From NCBI GenBank assembly GCA_003223975.1, contig QHXS01000045.1, positions 1-43,861 of the forward strand: 43,861 nt of DNA, in the 5' to 3' direction. The notes under the pieces were generated by a model. It ran no database searches. It was not told the DNA's origin and saw only the letters and a program-made list of their open reading frames with translations. This stretch comes from Acidobacteriota bacterium (lineage in GTDB: Bacteria; Acidobacteriota; Blastocatellia; Pyrinomonadales; Pyrinomonadaceae). The translations under genes were made by a program, and so were the position numbers. Position 1 is the stretch's first letter, and the number at the start of each line of letters is the position of its first letter. This document shows positions 28,784 through 39,219 of the stretch, one piece after another.

Positions 28784-29716
28784 CTAATCGATTCCCCTTC
28801 GCCGTTTCGCAGCATCCACCGTATTCCTCATCAGCATTGCTATCGTGAGCAGGCCGACGCCGCCCGGAACTGGCGTATATGCCCCTGCCTTAGCAATTGC
28901 ATCGCGTTTATTAACGTCGCCAACGAGTGTAAAACCGCGATTCTCAATAACGGCAAGACGCTTTTCAAGTTCTTCGCCATCGTACAATTCCAAGATTTGT
29001 GATGGATCGGACACCTTATTGATCCCGACATCGATTACCGCAGCACCGTCCTTTATATGATCGCTTCTTAAAAAACCCGGCCTGCCGATCGCAGCAACCA
29101 GAATATCAGCTCGAGCGGCGATCGATGGCAAATCACGCGTTCGCGAATGGCATATTGTCACAGTAGCGTTCTCCTGAAGCAACAGCATCGCCATTGGCTT
29201 GCCCACGATATTGCTCCGCCCGACGATAACCGCATTGCTTCCAGCGATCTCGATACCCGAGCGTTTCAGTATTTCGATGACGCCTGCAGGTGTGCACGGC
29301 ACCAGCGACTCTCTGCCTTGAGAAAGCCTGCCGACATTTATAGGGTGAAAGCCGTCAACGTCCTTTTTTGGGTCTATAAGCTCGAGAATAGCGCTTTCGT
29401 CGATCTGTGTCGGCAAAGGCAGCTGCACCAATATCCCATCAACATCGTCGTTCTCATTCAGACTTTGGACAAGTGCTAAAAGCTCCTCGTTTTTTGTTTC
29501 GGCGGGCAAATGATGATGGATCGAGGTTAATCCGAGCTCTTCGGTCGTATTCAACTTATTTCCAACGTAGACCGCCGAGGCAGGGTCGTCACCGACGCGC
29601 ACGACCGCAAGGCAGGGAGCAAACCCGTGGACCTCACGCAAGTCAGCAATTTCCGACTTGATCTCCATTTTGATCGCTTCGGCTATCGGCCTTCCGTTCA
29701 GTATTTTTGCAGTCAT
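28784..29716 (-). CDS. folD: Bifunctional methylenetetrahydrofolate dehydrogenase/cyclohydrolase
   Basis: DDVDGILVQLPLPTQID, VIVGRSNIVGKPMAMLLLQENATVTICHSRT, TPVPGGVGLLTIAMLMRNT. Confidence 0.97.
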   Translation of the reverse strand: MTAKILNGRPIAEAIKMEIKSEIADLREVHGFAPCLAVVRVGDDPASAVYVGNKLNTTEELGLTSIHHHLPAETKNEELLALVQSLNENDDVDGILVQLPLPTQIDESAILELIDPKKDVDGFHPINVGRLSQGRESLVPCTPAGVIEILKRSGIEIAGSNAVIVGRSNIVGKPMAMLLLQENATVTICHSRTRDLPSIAARADILVAAIGRPGFLRSDHIKDGAAVIDVGINKVSDPSQILELYDGEELEKRLAVIENRGFTLVGDVNKRDAIAKAGAYTPVPGGVGLLTIAMLMRNTVDAAKRRRGID

Positions 29717-29843
29717 GAATGAAAAACCCGATTTTACAGGAAGTTGCTGCGGATTGTCAGTTTGGTATGGCAGAAACGAACGAACCTAGAGCCGACAGCT
29801 GTTGATACTCGGAAAAATTACCGTGAATTCTAAAAGCAAAACA

Positions 29844-30812
29844 ATGATCGCTAACTATTATTCAAAGGTCGAACTTCGCATTTTGTTTTTGGCCTTTGCA
29901 GCTCTTTTTGCGGTCCTGTTTGCGGTCTCCGCGGCTAAAGGCGCCACCTCCGGGCGGGCTGATCTGTCGGTTGTTAACCCGAACTCAAACGTCTGGAAAA
30001 TGCAGTCGTCCGACGGCGAGGGTTCATTTTCGGCGGTCGAATGGGGCCTGCCGGGCGATCTTCGGGTGCCTGCAGATTATGACGGTGACGGAATTAAGGA
30101 CATCGCGGTTTGGCGGCCATCGAATGGAAATTGGTACATACTTCGCAGCAGCGACGGCATGATCTGGCAGCTTCGATGGGGGCAGACTACACCGTCGCGT
30201 AGGGGCGGCATCAAAGACGTTCCCGTTCCGGGCGACTACGACGGTGACGGAATTGACGACATCGCGATCTGGCGGCCAACCGAAGGACGCTGGTATGTAC
30301 TGACCTCCAAAACAGGTTTTTATCCGTCGAGTGCATCGATCTCAGAGTGGGGCAAGATCGGCGACGTTCCGGTTCCGGCCGACTACGATGGCGACGGCAA
30401 GACAGATGCAGCGGTTTTCCGTTCGACTCAGAACTGTTGGTACATCGCACAAAGCAAGACCGGCGATCTGGACATGCGCAAATTTGGTATCGCGGGCAAA
30501 GACGTTCTTGTGCCTGCCGACTATACAGGCGACGGACGGGCGGACCTCGCGGTTTTTCGCTCGGGCGTTTGGTACGTGCAGGATTCCGCGTCGCATCAAA
30601 CGGAAAGGTTCGAATTCGGATTCGCAGATTCACAACCGGTTCCCGCCGATTACGATGGCGACGGCACGACCGACTTTGCCACATACCGGCTAGGCACTTG
30701 GTACATCTTTGACAGCGGCGCACCACGGCTGCGGTCACTTCGCTTTGGCCGCGACGGAGAAGTTCCCCTAAACTCGCTCAGCGTAAAGCCGAGCATTGTT
30801 GCGGCCAATTAA
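29844..30812 (+). CDS. Secreted FG-GAP/VCBS-type repeat protein
   Basis: Signal-like N-terminus MIANYYSKVELRILFLAFAALFAVLFAV; five DYDGDGxxDxAxxR...WY repeats. Confidence 0.85.
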   Translation: MIANYYSKVELRILFLAFAALFAVLFAVSAAKGATSGRADLSVVNPNSNVWKMQSSDGEGSFSAVEWGLPGDLRVPADYDGDGIKDIAVWRPSNGNWYILRSSDGMIWQLRWGQTTPSRRGGIKDVPVPGDYDGDGIDDIAIWRPTEGRWYVLTSKTGFYPSSASISEWGKIGDVPVPADYDGDGKTDAAVFRSTQNCWYIAQSKTGDLDMRKFGIAGKDVLVPADYTGDGRADLAVFRSGVWYVQDSASHQTERFEFGFADSQPVPADYDGDGTTDFATYRLGTWYIFDSGAPRLRSLRFGRDGEVPLNSLSVKPSIVAAN

Positions 30813-30837
30813 GTTCTGCAACCTGCCAAAACTTACA

Positions 30838-30868
30838 GGGAAGACGGATACGTCTTCTCTATTTTTTT
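30838..30868 (+). terminator. Rho-independent terminator between the FG-GAP and SCO genes
   Basis: GAAGACG-gata-CGTCTTC followed by TCTATTTTTTT. Confidence 0.8.
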
Positions 30869-30921
30869 CTTTCCACCGCTGCGATTTGATTTACAAAAAC
30901 CCGCAAGAAACAATACTGAAT

Positions 30922-31833
30922 ATGAACAGGTTTGTTTTTTTCGTTCTTGTTTCCATCTTTCTTGCGTGCATCAATAGCGGTTGCGGCGGTCCCTCAGCAA
31001 CGGCGAATTCACCTTCGAACGCGAAACGTTACGACTTTAAGGGCAAGGTCGTCGCTGTCGACAAAGCAAACAAACGCGCAACCATCGACCATGAAGCGAT
31101 TCCCGGTTTTATGGAAGCCATGACGATGGAATTCCCTATCCACGAAGACTGGGTTTGGGACGAGCTACATCCGGGTGCGGAGATCCAGGCGGAATTGGTC
31201 ATCGACAGTTCTGCAAAAGATCCATTTTGGCTGGAAAAGATCGGGATAGTTGCGATCGCCGACCCGAATAAGCCGCAGCCTCCCATCAACGAGAATTTTG
31301 CACAGATCGGAAATCCAGTACCGGGTTTCGTTTTGACGAATCAGGATGGAAAACGTATCTCATTCAAAGATTTTCGCGGAAAGGCCGTTGCAGTTACATT
31401 CATTTACGCTCGGTGCCCACTGCCGGATTTTTGTATCAGGATGTCGACAAATTTCAGCGATGCCGCTCACAAGATAAACGACAGCCCGGAACTCAAAAGT
31501 CAGATGGCGCTGCTTACGATCTCATTCGATCCGGAAAACGACACGCCGGCCAAATTGAGATCGTACGGGCTCGGATACATGGGAAAAGATGCGACCGAAC
31601 TCGGTGTTTGGCAGTTGGCAACAGCAAGCGACACAGAGATCCGAAAGATCGCAGATTTTTTCGGACTCAGATACGAGGTTGATCCAAACGATAAAACGAA
31701 GATCAATCACAGCCTGCGGACCGCAGTTATTGGACCCGACGGAAAAGTGACGAAGATATTTGCAGGAAACAATTGGACAACGGCACAGCTTTTAGACGCG
31801 CTCAAAAAGGCGACCGGCGCCCAAGGAAATTAA
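30922..31833 (+). CDS. Lipoprotein fusing a CusF-like copper-binding domain to a SCO1/SenC domain
   Basis: Lipobox-like region INSGC; YDFKGKVVAVDKANKRATIDHEAIPGFMEAMTMEFPI (CusF-like); VTFIYARCPLPDFCIRMSTNF (SCO-type Cys pair). Confidence 0.88.
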   Translation: MNRFVFFVLVSIFLACINSGCGGPSATANSPSNAKRYDFKGKVVAVDKANKRATIDHEAIPGFMEAMTMEFPIHEDWVWDELHPGAEIQAELVIDSSAKDPFWLEKIGIVAIADPNKPQPPINENFAQIGNPVPGFVLTNQDGKRISFKDFRGKAVAVTFIYARCPLPDFCIRMSTNFSDAAHKINDSPELKSQMALLTISFDPENDTPAKLRSYGLGYMGKDATELGVWQLATASDTEIRKIADFFGLRYEVDPNDKTKINHSLRTAVIGPDGKVTKIFAGNNWTTAQLLDALKKATGAQGN

Positions 31834-31905
31834 GCAGATTTTGAACGGATTAATTTTCCTGCTAGGCTTGCCGTAATTAAACCGGAATCTATTTCAGGAG
31901 CGAAT

Positions 31906-34035
31906 ATGCAAAAGACTTTTGTCCGTCTGTTTGTCCTCGTACTGGTCTTTTCTTTTTCGGTATCGGCGCAAAAGCGCAACATAACTGAGAAAGACCTTTT
32001 CGATTTTGCCTGGGTCGGCGACCCGCAGGTTTCACCTGACGGCTCGACGGTCGCGTTCGTGAAAGTAACGGTGAATACCGCGAAAACGAATTACGACACG
32101 TCTATCTGGTCCGTTTCAACGGGTGGCTCAGACGAGCCGCGTAAGCTTACGAGCGGAACGCGGGATTCCAGCCCGCGCTGGTCGCCGGATGGAAAGTTCC
32201 TCGCTTTTGTCCGATCCGCCGAAACTGCAGGATCATCCGCTCAGATCTATTTGTTGCCGACCTCCGGCGGCGAGGCGTTTCAATTGACGAACGTTGCTCG
32301 TGGAGCCGGCGGACCGGTTTGGTCGCCAGACGGCAAATGGATCGCGTTCGGCAGCAGTGCAAATCCTGAAGATATTGCAAAACAAGGAAAGCCGCCCGTG
32401 CCCGGCGAACGCGATTCGGACGTGCGTGTGATCACGCGTGCAGTTTACCGTTCGGACGGCGGCGGCTACCTTGACCCAACACGGCCGAGTCATCTGTGGA
32501 TAATCGCGATCCCGGGCACACCGGAAGAAAGGCCGGTAGCTAAACAACTCACGACCGGGCAATTTTCCGAGGGAGGTTTCGTATGGCAACGCGACGGCTC
32601 CCGGATCTACTTCACAACGAACCGCGATCCTGAGCCTTATTACAGCAACCCGCGCACCGAAATATACTCGATTCCAGCAGTTGGCGGAGCACCGGAATTG
32701 CTGACAAAGATCGCGATGGGCGTTGGCGGACTTAGCCTTAGCCCTGACGGCAAACGTTTCGCCTTCAGCGCATCGATAAATCACGATCCCGTTCAATCCT
32801 ATACACAGCCCGACCTCTGGGTGCTCGACGCGGCACCTAACTCACAACCTAAGAATCTCACAACTGACTTCGACTTTGACGTTGGCGGTGGCGTGGGCGG
32901 CGACAATGCTTCGCCAAGGGCCGGCGGTGGCGGCGGCCCAATTTGGACCGCAGACGGAAAGGCGATCATCGAGCGATATGCAAAAGAGGGCCAGGCAAAC
33001 CTTGGGATCTTTGACGCTTCGAGCGGAAAAATGACCGACCTAACAAAGGGCGATCAGGCAATAATGTCATATCGCGCGACCCGCGACGCGGGCAAGATCG
33101 TTTACACTCGTTCGACGCCGACCGTTATCACCGATCTTTACGTACTCGACCGCTCAACAGGCACGTCGCGGCAACTCTCGCACATTAATGATCAGCTATT
33201 TGCAAAACTAAATCTTACCGAGCCGGAAGCGATCTGGTATAAGAGCTTCGACGGAAAGCGCATCCAAACCTGGGTACAGAAACCGCCCGATTTCGACCCG
33301 AACAAAAAATATCCGCTTATTCTGAACATACACGGCGGACCGCACGCTGCTTACGGCTATGTATTCGATCATGAATTTCAATGGATGGCGGCCAAAGGAT
33401 ATGTCGTCGTGTATCCGAACCCACGCGGTTCTACGAGTTACGGCCAGGAGTACGGCAACATTATTCAATATAATTATCCCGGCGACGATTATCAGGACCT
33501 GATGTATGGAGTGGACGAGGTCATCAAGCGCGGTTACATCGATGAAAAGAAATTAGGGATCACCGGCGGCTCCGGCGGCGGCGTTTTGACGGACTGGTCC
33601 GTCACAAAGACGAACCGTTTTGCAGCGGCGGTTTCGCAGCGGGATATTTCGGATTGGTCGGCATGGTGGTACTCGGCAGACTTTTCACAGTTTCAACCCA
33701 GTTGGTTCAAGGGCTCGCCATTCGAAGACAGAGAGGGTTTTCGAAACCGGTCGGCGATCACTTTTGTCGACAAGATCAAAACCCCAATGATGTTCATACT
33801 TGGCGAAGCGGACTATCGTACGCCGCCAGGAGCCGGCGGCGAGCAGCTTTTCCGTGAGTTGAAATATCGACGAGTTCCAACCGTGATGGTTCGGTTTCCA
33901 AACGAAGGGCACGAGCTTTCGCGTTCGGGCCAACCCTGGCATCGCATCGAGCGGCTCCAGCACATCGTCGGCTGGTTTGATAAATGGCTGCTGGGAGCGG
34001 CGAAGCCCGAATATGAAATTTCAGCCGCCCCTTAG
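31906..34035 (+). CDS. S9 prolyl oligopeptidase family peptidase with WD40-like beta-propeller
   Basis: [18 protein letters not shown] propeller repeats; [14 protein letters not shown] nucleophile region; [10 protein letters not shown]. Confidence 0.95.
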   Translation: MQKTFVRLFVLVLVFSFSVSAQKRNITEKDLFDFAWVGDPQVSPDGSTVAFVKVTVNTAKTNYDTSIWSVSTGGSDEPRKLTSGTRDSSPRWSPDGKFLAFVRSAETAGSSAQIYLLPTSGGEAFQLTNVARGAGGPVWSPDGKWIAFGSSANPEDIAKQGKPPVPGERDSDVRVITRAVYRSDGGGYLDPTRPSHLWIIAIPGTPEERPVAKQLTTGQFSEGGFVWQRDGSRIYFTTNRDPEPYYSNPRTEIYSIPAVGGAPELLTKIAMGVGGLSLSPDGKRFAFSASINHDPVQSYTQPDLWVLDAAPNSQPKNLTTDFDFDVGGGVGGDNASPRAGGGGGPIWTADGKAIIERYAKEGQANLGIFDASSGKMTDLTKGDQAIMSYRATRDAGKIVYTRSTPTVITDLYVLDRSTGTSRQLSHINDQLFAKLNLTEPEAIWYKSFDGKRIQTWVQKPPDFDPNKKYPLILNIHGGPHAAYGYVFDHEFQWMAAKGYVVVYPNPRGSTSYGQEYGNIIQYNYPGDDYQDLMYGVDEVIKRGYIDEKKLGITGGSGGGVLTDWSVTKTNRFAAAVSQRDISDWSAWWYSADFSQFQPSWFKGSPFEDREGFRNRSAITFVDKIKTPMMFILGEADYRTPPGAGGEQLFRELKYRRVPTVMVRFPNEGHELSRSGQPWHRIERLQHIVGWFDKWLLGAAKPEYEISAAP

Positions 34036-35309
34036 TCGGAAGAATATATCTTTTGTCCGGCAATGAATGTCGCCATGACGTCCCGCGCGTTAGATGAAAA
34101 CACTAGGGCAGCGTAGATGTCGCTGATCGGTCGTTGTGCCAGGCTGGAAAGCGATACAACTGCGATGTCGGCCTGTTTGCCGGCTTCAAGTGAACCTATT
34201 GAAAGATCCAACCCGAGCGCTTTTGCGCCGCCAAGAGTCGCGGATTCGAGGACTTCTTTCGCAGAAATAAATCGTTTCGAGCCTTCGCGGTTTCTCGCCG
34301 CGAGTGCCGCAAATCGTGATTCCTCGAGCAGATCGCAAACGTTATTGCTCGCAACCGAGTCGCTGCCCAGGCCGACGGAGATGCCTTCATCAAGAAATGC
34401 CTCGAAGGGCGCGTATCCGTGGCCAAATTTCGCGTTTGACTTAGGACAGTGGGCGATCTTCGCTCCATTAGCGGCGATCTTTGCAATGTCGCTGTCCGAC
34501 ACCGTTACGCAATGTGCCAGCAGCGGTTGTGTCGACAGAACTCCGAGGCGTTCGAGATACTCGATCGGCGTACAATGCGGGCTTTGCCATTCGAGCCCGA
34601 ATCGTTCATAAACCTCGGTGAAGAACCCCTCGCCTTCTGTCAACAACTTGAACTCGTCTTGTGCCTCCGCCGCATGGATCGTCAGCGAAATTCGGTTCAG
34701 GATCGCGTACTGCGCGATCAGTTCGAAAAGACGAGAGCTGACTGTGTACGTTGAGTGCGGTGACAGGCCAACACGCACGAGTTCGGTTTCTTCCTTCTTA
34801 AGTGCTTCGAAAGCTGCTCCGAGCTTTGCAAAATCCTCATCCGCGGTCCGATCGTCCGGGGAAAACTCCGTTTCCTGAAAAAGAACTCCTCGTAAGCCGA
34901 CTGTTTTGAGCGCGTTCAACCCGGTCTTGCCGTACCGTCCGATATCACCGAAACAAGTCACTCCTCCAGCGGCACCTTCTCGAGCCCCGGCGATGGCGGC
35001 GACCTCAATGTCAGCTTCTGTCATTGACGACCGCAGACTCTGTATTTTTAGAAGCCAGGACCGGAAATCGTGCTCAACATCGTCGAGAGCTCCGCGCATT
35101 GCGGTGAGTTCGAGATGCGAATGGCAATTCACGAGGCCGGGCAAGATCGCCGCGTCACCAAAATCTTCACATTTGGCGGATGGGAACTTGCTCTCAAGCT
35201 CGGTACAAGGCCCGACAGCTACGATCTCGCCGTTTTCGATGACCACGGCGCCATCCATTATCGGCGAGGAAGTTATTGGGACGACATATTTGGCGGTTAG
35301 TAGTCGCAC
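34032..35309 (-). CDS. Metal-dependent amidohydrolase (MtaD/chlorohydrolase-like)
   Basis: [54 protein letters not shown]. Confidence 0.92.
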   Translation of the reverse strand: MRLLTAKYVVPITSSPIMDGAVVIENGEIVAVGPCTELESKFPSAKCEDFGDAAILPGLVNCHSHLELTAMRGALDDVEHDFRSWLLKIQSLRSSMTEADIEVAAIAGAREGAAGGVTCFGDIGRYGKTGLNALKTVGLRGVLFQETEFSPDDRTADEDFAKLGAAFEALKKEETELVRVGLSPHSTYTVSSRLFELIAQYAILNRISLTIHAAEAQDEFKLLTEGEGFFTEVYERFGLEWQSPHCTPIEYLERLGVLSTQPLLAHCVTVSDSDIAKIAANGAKIAHCPKSNAKFGHGYAPFEAFLDEGISVGLGSDSVASNNVCDLLEESRFAALAARNREGSKRFISAKEVLESATLGGAKALGLDLSIGSLEAGKQADIAVVSLSSLAQRPISDIYAALVFSSNARDVMATFIAGQKIYSSD

Positions 35310-35884
35310 TATTTTCGGATGGCGGGTTTCGAGCGGTACCGTTTCAGGATCGAACTTACGTACGCACGGGTCGACTCGAACCCTATCCGTTCAATGAATT
35401 GGCTTTCCGCGAGCGATGCAGTGTTTGTCCCCTGCGTCCATTCGTCAACACGGCTTGCGCCAGCATTGTAAGCAGCAAGAGTCATCGCGGTCTCCGCGGG
35501 CCGGCCGCGAAACTGTGACCGCAGCTTTTCGAAGTACCAGCAGCCGATCTGGATATTTCTTTCCGGATTTTGAAGTAACTCCTTCACATTCTCGTTCGCT
35601 TGCCGTTCGAATTCGCTCAGCCCTGTTTCCTTCGCCCACTCGCGCGCGACAAGCGGCGTAACCTGCATCAAACCGATCTCTCCGTCCTGTCCGTTCGCGG
35701 TCCTTCGAAAATAAGTTTCTTCATAGATCACGCTCCAGATAAGTGCCTCGTCAATATTGAAAACCCGAGCCTGGCGCGCAACAAGCTCGTCAAAGCGATG
35801 CTCCCAGTAATCGGTAAAAAAGTAATATCCCGAAAAGCAGATCACAGCGAGGATGAAGCTTATCGAGATAATGTATCTACGCAT
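35309..35884 (-). CDS. Lytic transglycosylase (SLT domain)
   Basis: ALIWSVIYEETYFRRTANGQDGEIGLMQVTPLVAREW; NIQIGCWYFEKLRSQF; AAYNAG. Confidence 0.93.
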   Translation of the reverse strand: MRRYIISISFILAVICFSGYYFFTDYWEHRFDELVARQARVFNIDEALIWSVIYEETYFRRTANGQDGEIGLMQVTPLVAREWAKETGLSEFERQANENVKELLQNPERNIQIGCWYFEKLRSQFRGRPAETAMTLAAYNAGASRVDEWTQGTNTASLAESQFIERIGFESTRAYVSSILKRYRSKPAIRK

Positions 35885-35973
35885 TTGCTAATGAACAGAC
35901 TGAAGTTGGATGACGGCCGTCGATAGAAATCTTAAAGCTAAAACTAAATGGTGTCTAACGAATGCGGAAATTG

Positions 35974-36177
35974 TTATTTCGATCTGGAACGTTTTTGCGG
36001 CTGTGATGTTTTTCTTTTTGGCTCTTCAGTTGTCATCGAGTATTTGCCGGCAAGGCGCGAACTTCGACGGCCGGTACGAACATTTTCAACGAAAAGATCA
36101 ACGTCGAAATCCGCTTCGCGCGCCATATCCTCACGTATCCTTATCAGGATCTCAAGAAATCGAGGTCTTCGGTACAT
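35974..36177 (-). CDS. Putative antitoxin of the adjacent PIN-domain toxin
   Basis: 67 aa, begins 4 nt downstream of the PIN gene, basic C-terminus; FLEILIRIREDMAREADFDVDLFVENVR resembles short antitoxins paired with this PIN subgroup. Confidence 0.6.
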   Translation of the reverse strand: MYRRPRFLEILIRIREDMAREADFDVDLFVENVRTGRRSSRLAGKYSMTTEEPKRKTSQPQKRSRSK

Positions 36178-36181
36178 AGCG

Positions 36182-36640
36182 TTAACTATGCACCAGGAAC
36201 TCCGGCGTTACTATGGTCGGCGAGAAAAAACCTGCGGCGGTGTTGAAGATGCGAATCCGTGCCTGTTTGCGAACGTTGGCAATGTGCCCGAAATTCCAGG
36301 TTACGAGATAATCGATCTTATTGAAGGACGCCAAGGCGACATGAAGCGCGTCAGCAATATACTTGCGGTAAAAGATCCCGCGAGCGATGTATCCATCGGC
36401 CAGCATTGCGGCCTCGTCGGAAAGCTCCAGCGAGTCGAACGGCTCGATAAGTTTCAGATAACCGGTGCGGTGCGGCTCGTCGATGCGTTCGAGTTCGCGC
36501 GTCACGAGAGGCGAGACAAAGACGCGGTACTCCGCCAGTTCGTGCTCGAACCAACGGATCGTCAGGTCGCGTCTTAGGGCATCGTCGTTGTCGAGATAAG
36601 CACCAATAACTGAGGTTTCAAGGTAGAGACTCAATTTCAT
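36182..36640 (-). CDS. PIN-domain (VapC-like) toxin
   Basis: MKLSLYLETSVIGAYLDND...RGIFYRKYIADALHVALASFNKIDYLVTWNFGHIANV. Start taken at 36640. Confidence 0.85.
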   Translation of the reverse strand: MKLSLYLETSVIGAYLDNDDALRRDLTIRWFEHELAEYRVFVSPLVTRELERIDEPHRTGYLKLIEPFDSLELSDEAAMLADGYIARGIFYRKYIADALHVALASFNKIDYLVTWNFGHIANVRKQARIRIFNTAAGFFSPTIVTPEFLVHS

Positions 36641-38252
36641 TCTGTTGCGAGGCGTCTGTAGCGGAATTAGGCTTTGTCGGGGCAAATATCAGCCGTGAGT
36701 TTTTGAAATCGAAGGTCATTCGGTAGTCGAGAAAAAAATTGCCGCCAAGGATCCCGGATTGTTCAAAACCGGAGGCGTCATTGATGATCTCAAGGTCAAG
36801 CGCGATCGCAGTGATGCTCAGTCGCGAATGGTCGCCAAAACTGATCTTTGGCAAGGTAAACGACTCTACATTCTCGGTCACGCCTGCCGAACCGATCACC
36901 CTAAGAAGATCACGCCGCGGCAAGGAAATGAAAGGTTCGCGGCGCGCAACGATATCGGACAACACCGAAACGCTTGCACCCGTATCCACAATGAAATTCA
37001 GCGGGGCGTCAACACCGTCCATCTTTACTTCACCGCTTAAGAATCCGCTAGAGGTCAACCGCAACGGCAGCGATATATTGTTGGACATCGTGCTCGTCGC
37101 AACCTCAGTGTTCAAACGATTTAGCGTAAAGGTCTTTTCGCCGTAATCGACCGTCGTCAGGAATTTCGAAATAAGAGAAATGCCGATATAACCGTCGATC
37201 TCATGAATATTATGATGAAACTCCCTGATGTAGACCGGTACGTTCTTTACCCTTACGGTTCCAAGCTGCACTTCCTTTAAAAAGCCGTACACGATCTCGA
37301 ATTTGCCGGTTCCGCCTATCCCTTTCGCAAAGCCACCGCGGGCGATCTCTTTGATCTTGAGACGTTTTGCGGTTTGATTCGAAATAACGGAAATACCGGA
37401 CCCCGTATCGAGCACAAAACGCAACGGATCCTTGCCATTATTTACCTTCAATAGAACTACCGGGCGATTTCCTTTGAGATCGAAACTGACCGTTGAAGAA
37501 TCCGTTCCGCTAACCGCATACAGGGAAGTACGTAGGCCGAGATACTCGAGAAAGTTGATCAACCCTTTTATCCGCTCCCTTCGATCGTCGTCCGTGATCT
37601 TCGAGAAGATCAGGAATTGCCGGTAGGCAGCGGCCGCTTCCTGATATCTTTCGGCTCTAGCGGCCACCTGAGCGTATGCGAAAATGTAATCTGCGTTGCT
37701 CGGATCGATGAATTTTGCTTCGAAAAGATAATCCAGACTGGAATCCAATCTGTTCTCGTAAAACTCCAGCAGTCCAAAGCTCGCCAGAGCCAAGGATTCT
37801 TTCCGGTTCAATGTCAATGCCCTCAAAAGGATCGCGCGTGAATCATCCAGTCGGCCACCCGTGAGGAGCACAGTTCCCAGGACAGCAAAAGCATGTGCGT
37901 TGGTCGGCTCATTTTGTGCGACACTAAAACCTAAGTTGTACGCCTCGGTAAAAACGCGCATTTTCATGAGCGTGAACGCAAGCTCTAATTTTAGGGTAGA
38001 ATCCGTTGGATAATCGGCGATCGCACCGCGGAGGATCTGTTCAGCCTGCTCAAAATTGCCCTTTTGGATCAACTTCTCGGCCGAACGGACAACCTGCTTT
38101 GGATCGACTTGCTTGCTGCCATCCGATCCGACGGACGCAGGCGTTGCAGTTGCAAAGAACGTCAGCACCAAAAAGCAGGTAAAAAACAGTCTTACAGCTT
38201 TCAGCGGATCGGTCGGGAAATTGTGGCCCGTTGAAAACAAAACGCGTGTCAT
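36618..38252 (-). CDS. TPR-containing protein with two retropepsin-like aspartic protease domains
   Basis: Signal-like N-terminus, TPR-like array, LRFVLDTGSGISVIS and LNFIVDTGASVSVLS. Confidence 0.85.
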   Translation of the reverse strand: MTRVLFSTGHNFPTDPLKAVRLFFTCFLVLTFFATATPASVGSDGSKQVDPKQVVRSAEKLIQKGNFEQAEQILRGAIADYPTDSTLKLELAFTLMKMRVFTEAYNLGFSVAQNEPTNAHAFAVLGTVLLTGGRLDDSRAILLRALTLNRKESLALASFGLLEFYENRLDSSLDYLFEAKFIDPSNADYIFAYAQVAARAERYQEAAAAYRQFLIFSKITDDDRRERIKGLINFLEYLGLRTSLYAVSGTDSSTVSFDLKGNRPVVLLKVNNGKDPLRFVLDTGSGISVISNQTAKRLKIKEIARGGFAKGIGGTGKFEIVYGFLKEVQLGTVRVKNVPVYIREFHHNIHEIDGYIGISLISKFLTTVDYGEKTFTLNRLNTEVATSTMSNNISLPLRLTSSGFLSGEVKMDGVDAPLNFIVDTGASVSVLSDIVARREPFISLPRRDLLRVIGSAGVTENVESFTLPKISFGDHSRLSITAIALDLEIINDASGFEQSGILGGNFFLDYRMTFDFKNSRLIFAPTKPNSATDASQQNEIESLP

Positions 38253-38253
38253 C

Positions 38254-38916
38254 CTATTTCAAGATCTCGCCGGTCTTGATCGACCAGAGGACGAGATCCA
38301 TTTCATCGAAATCGATCTTCGCGGCCAGAGCAAATTGTCGAAGCTTTTCTTCGACCATTAGATACCTCGACCGCGTCGATGGTGGCTTTGGGTCGTCAAT
38401 TATTTTTAGCTCAGCGAGGCAGTTTAATACATGTTTGTCGAGGATCGCGTATCCGCGAAACCCTATGTTTCTTAAGAAATGGCTGGCCTCCTTGTACCCG
38501 AGACCCTTTATGCCCTTTTCCCGGACGAGCCAATCTCGGCGCTCAAAGCTGCAATCGAACGATTTGAGCCGTGCTTTGATCTGCAAATTACAGTCCTTTT
38601 CGAGGAAATCGCGGCTGTGAGTTATGTAATGCGACCGTGCGTTTGGATAGCGGTGCACGCCGCTTAATGCGTTCGCTAGTTCGGGTTGCGTGCCGTTCTT
38701 GAGCAGCGGCCGTACCGATTCCACCGAACGCAGGCCCATTTTCGCTGAACATCCGCCCGTAAAGAAACAAAACACCATTTCTTCCCAGATCCGATCGTCA
38801 CCCTCGTCGGCCCAAATCTCAGCGAATTCGACAAGACGCTGCCTTATCTGATCACGACGCTTGCTGTGTTCCGACCTTATTCTGGCGACCGTTACGGGCT
38901 CTTTGATTCTTTTCAC
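38254..38916 (-). CDS. N-glycosylase/DNA lyase, Ogg2-type (8-oxoguanine)
   Basis: HhH-GPD signature KGIKGLGYKEASHFLRNIGFRGYAILDKHVL; ends in ...WSIKTGEILK with a C-terminal Lys. Confidence 0.85.
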   Translation of the reverse strand: MKRIKEPVTVARIRSEHSKRRDQIRQRLVEFAEIWADEGDDRIWEEMVFCFFTGGCSAKMGLRSVESVRPLLKNGTQPELANALSGVHRYPNARSHYITHSRDFLEKDCNLQIKARLKSFDCSFERRDWLVREKGIKGLGYKEASHFLRNIGFRGYAILDKHVLNCLAELKIIDDPKPPSTRSRYLMVEEKLRQFALAAKIDFDEMDLVLWSIKTGEILK

Positions 38917-39219
38917 GCTGTGTACTACAAAAAATTCTATTCCCCTGAATATTTGGTGTCAATGAATTTCCGTGAAGGAAAGGCGGTTGATCCCGCTTCT
39001 CTGGGTTATAATGATCCGCTATAACAGCAATAACGAATGCTTACGAATGTGTGCATCAATCAATGCAAAAAGGACATCTAATTTCGCGTCATGCCTATGG
39101 TTCGTTCGCCAAAAACGGAGGTTGAAAACGGAGGCGGACGATGTGGTATACTGTTGGGTGGTCAGTCTTTTACCCCGAAGACCGCACGCCGAACGACACC
39201 ACCCGAAGCAGGAATATCA

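Noticed and set aside
34618-34878. Ser-rich plus ORFs (34117-34611, 34618-34878, 34906-35397)
   Set aside because: Shadow ORFs opposite the amidohydrolase, which has intact metal-binding motifs.
39122-39152. TTGAAA-N19-TATACT as a promoter for dacB
   Set aside because: The 19-nt spacer is suboptimal and there is no independent support; left out of the feature list.
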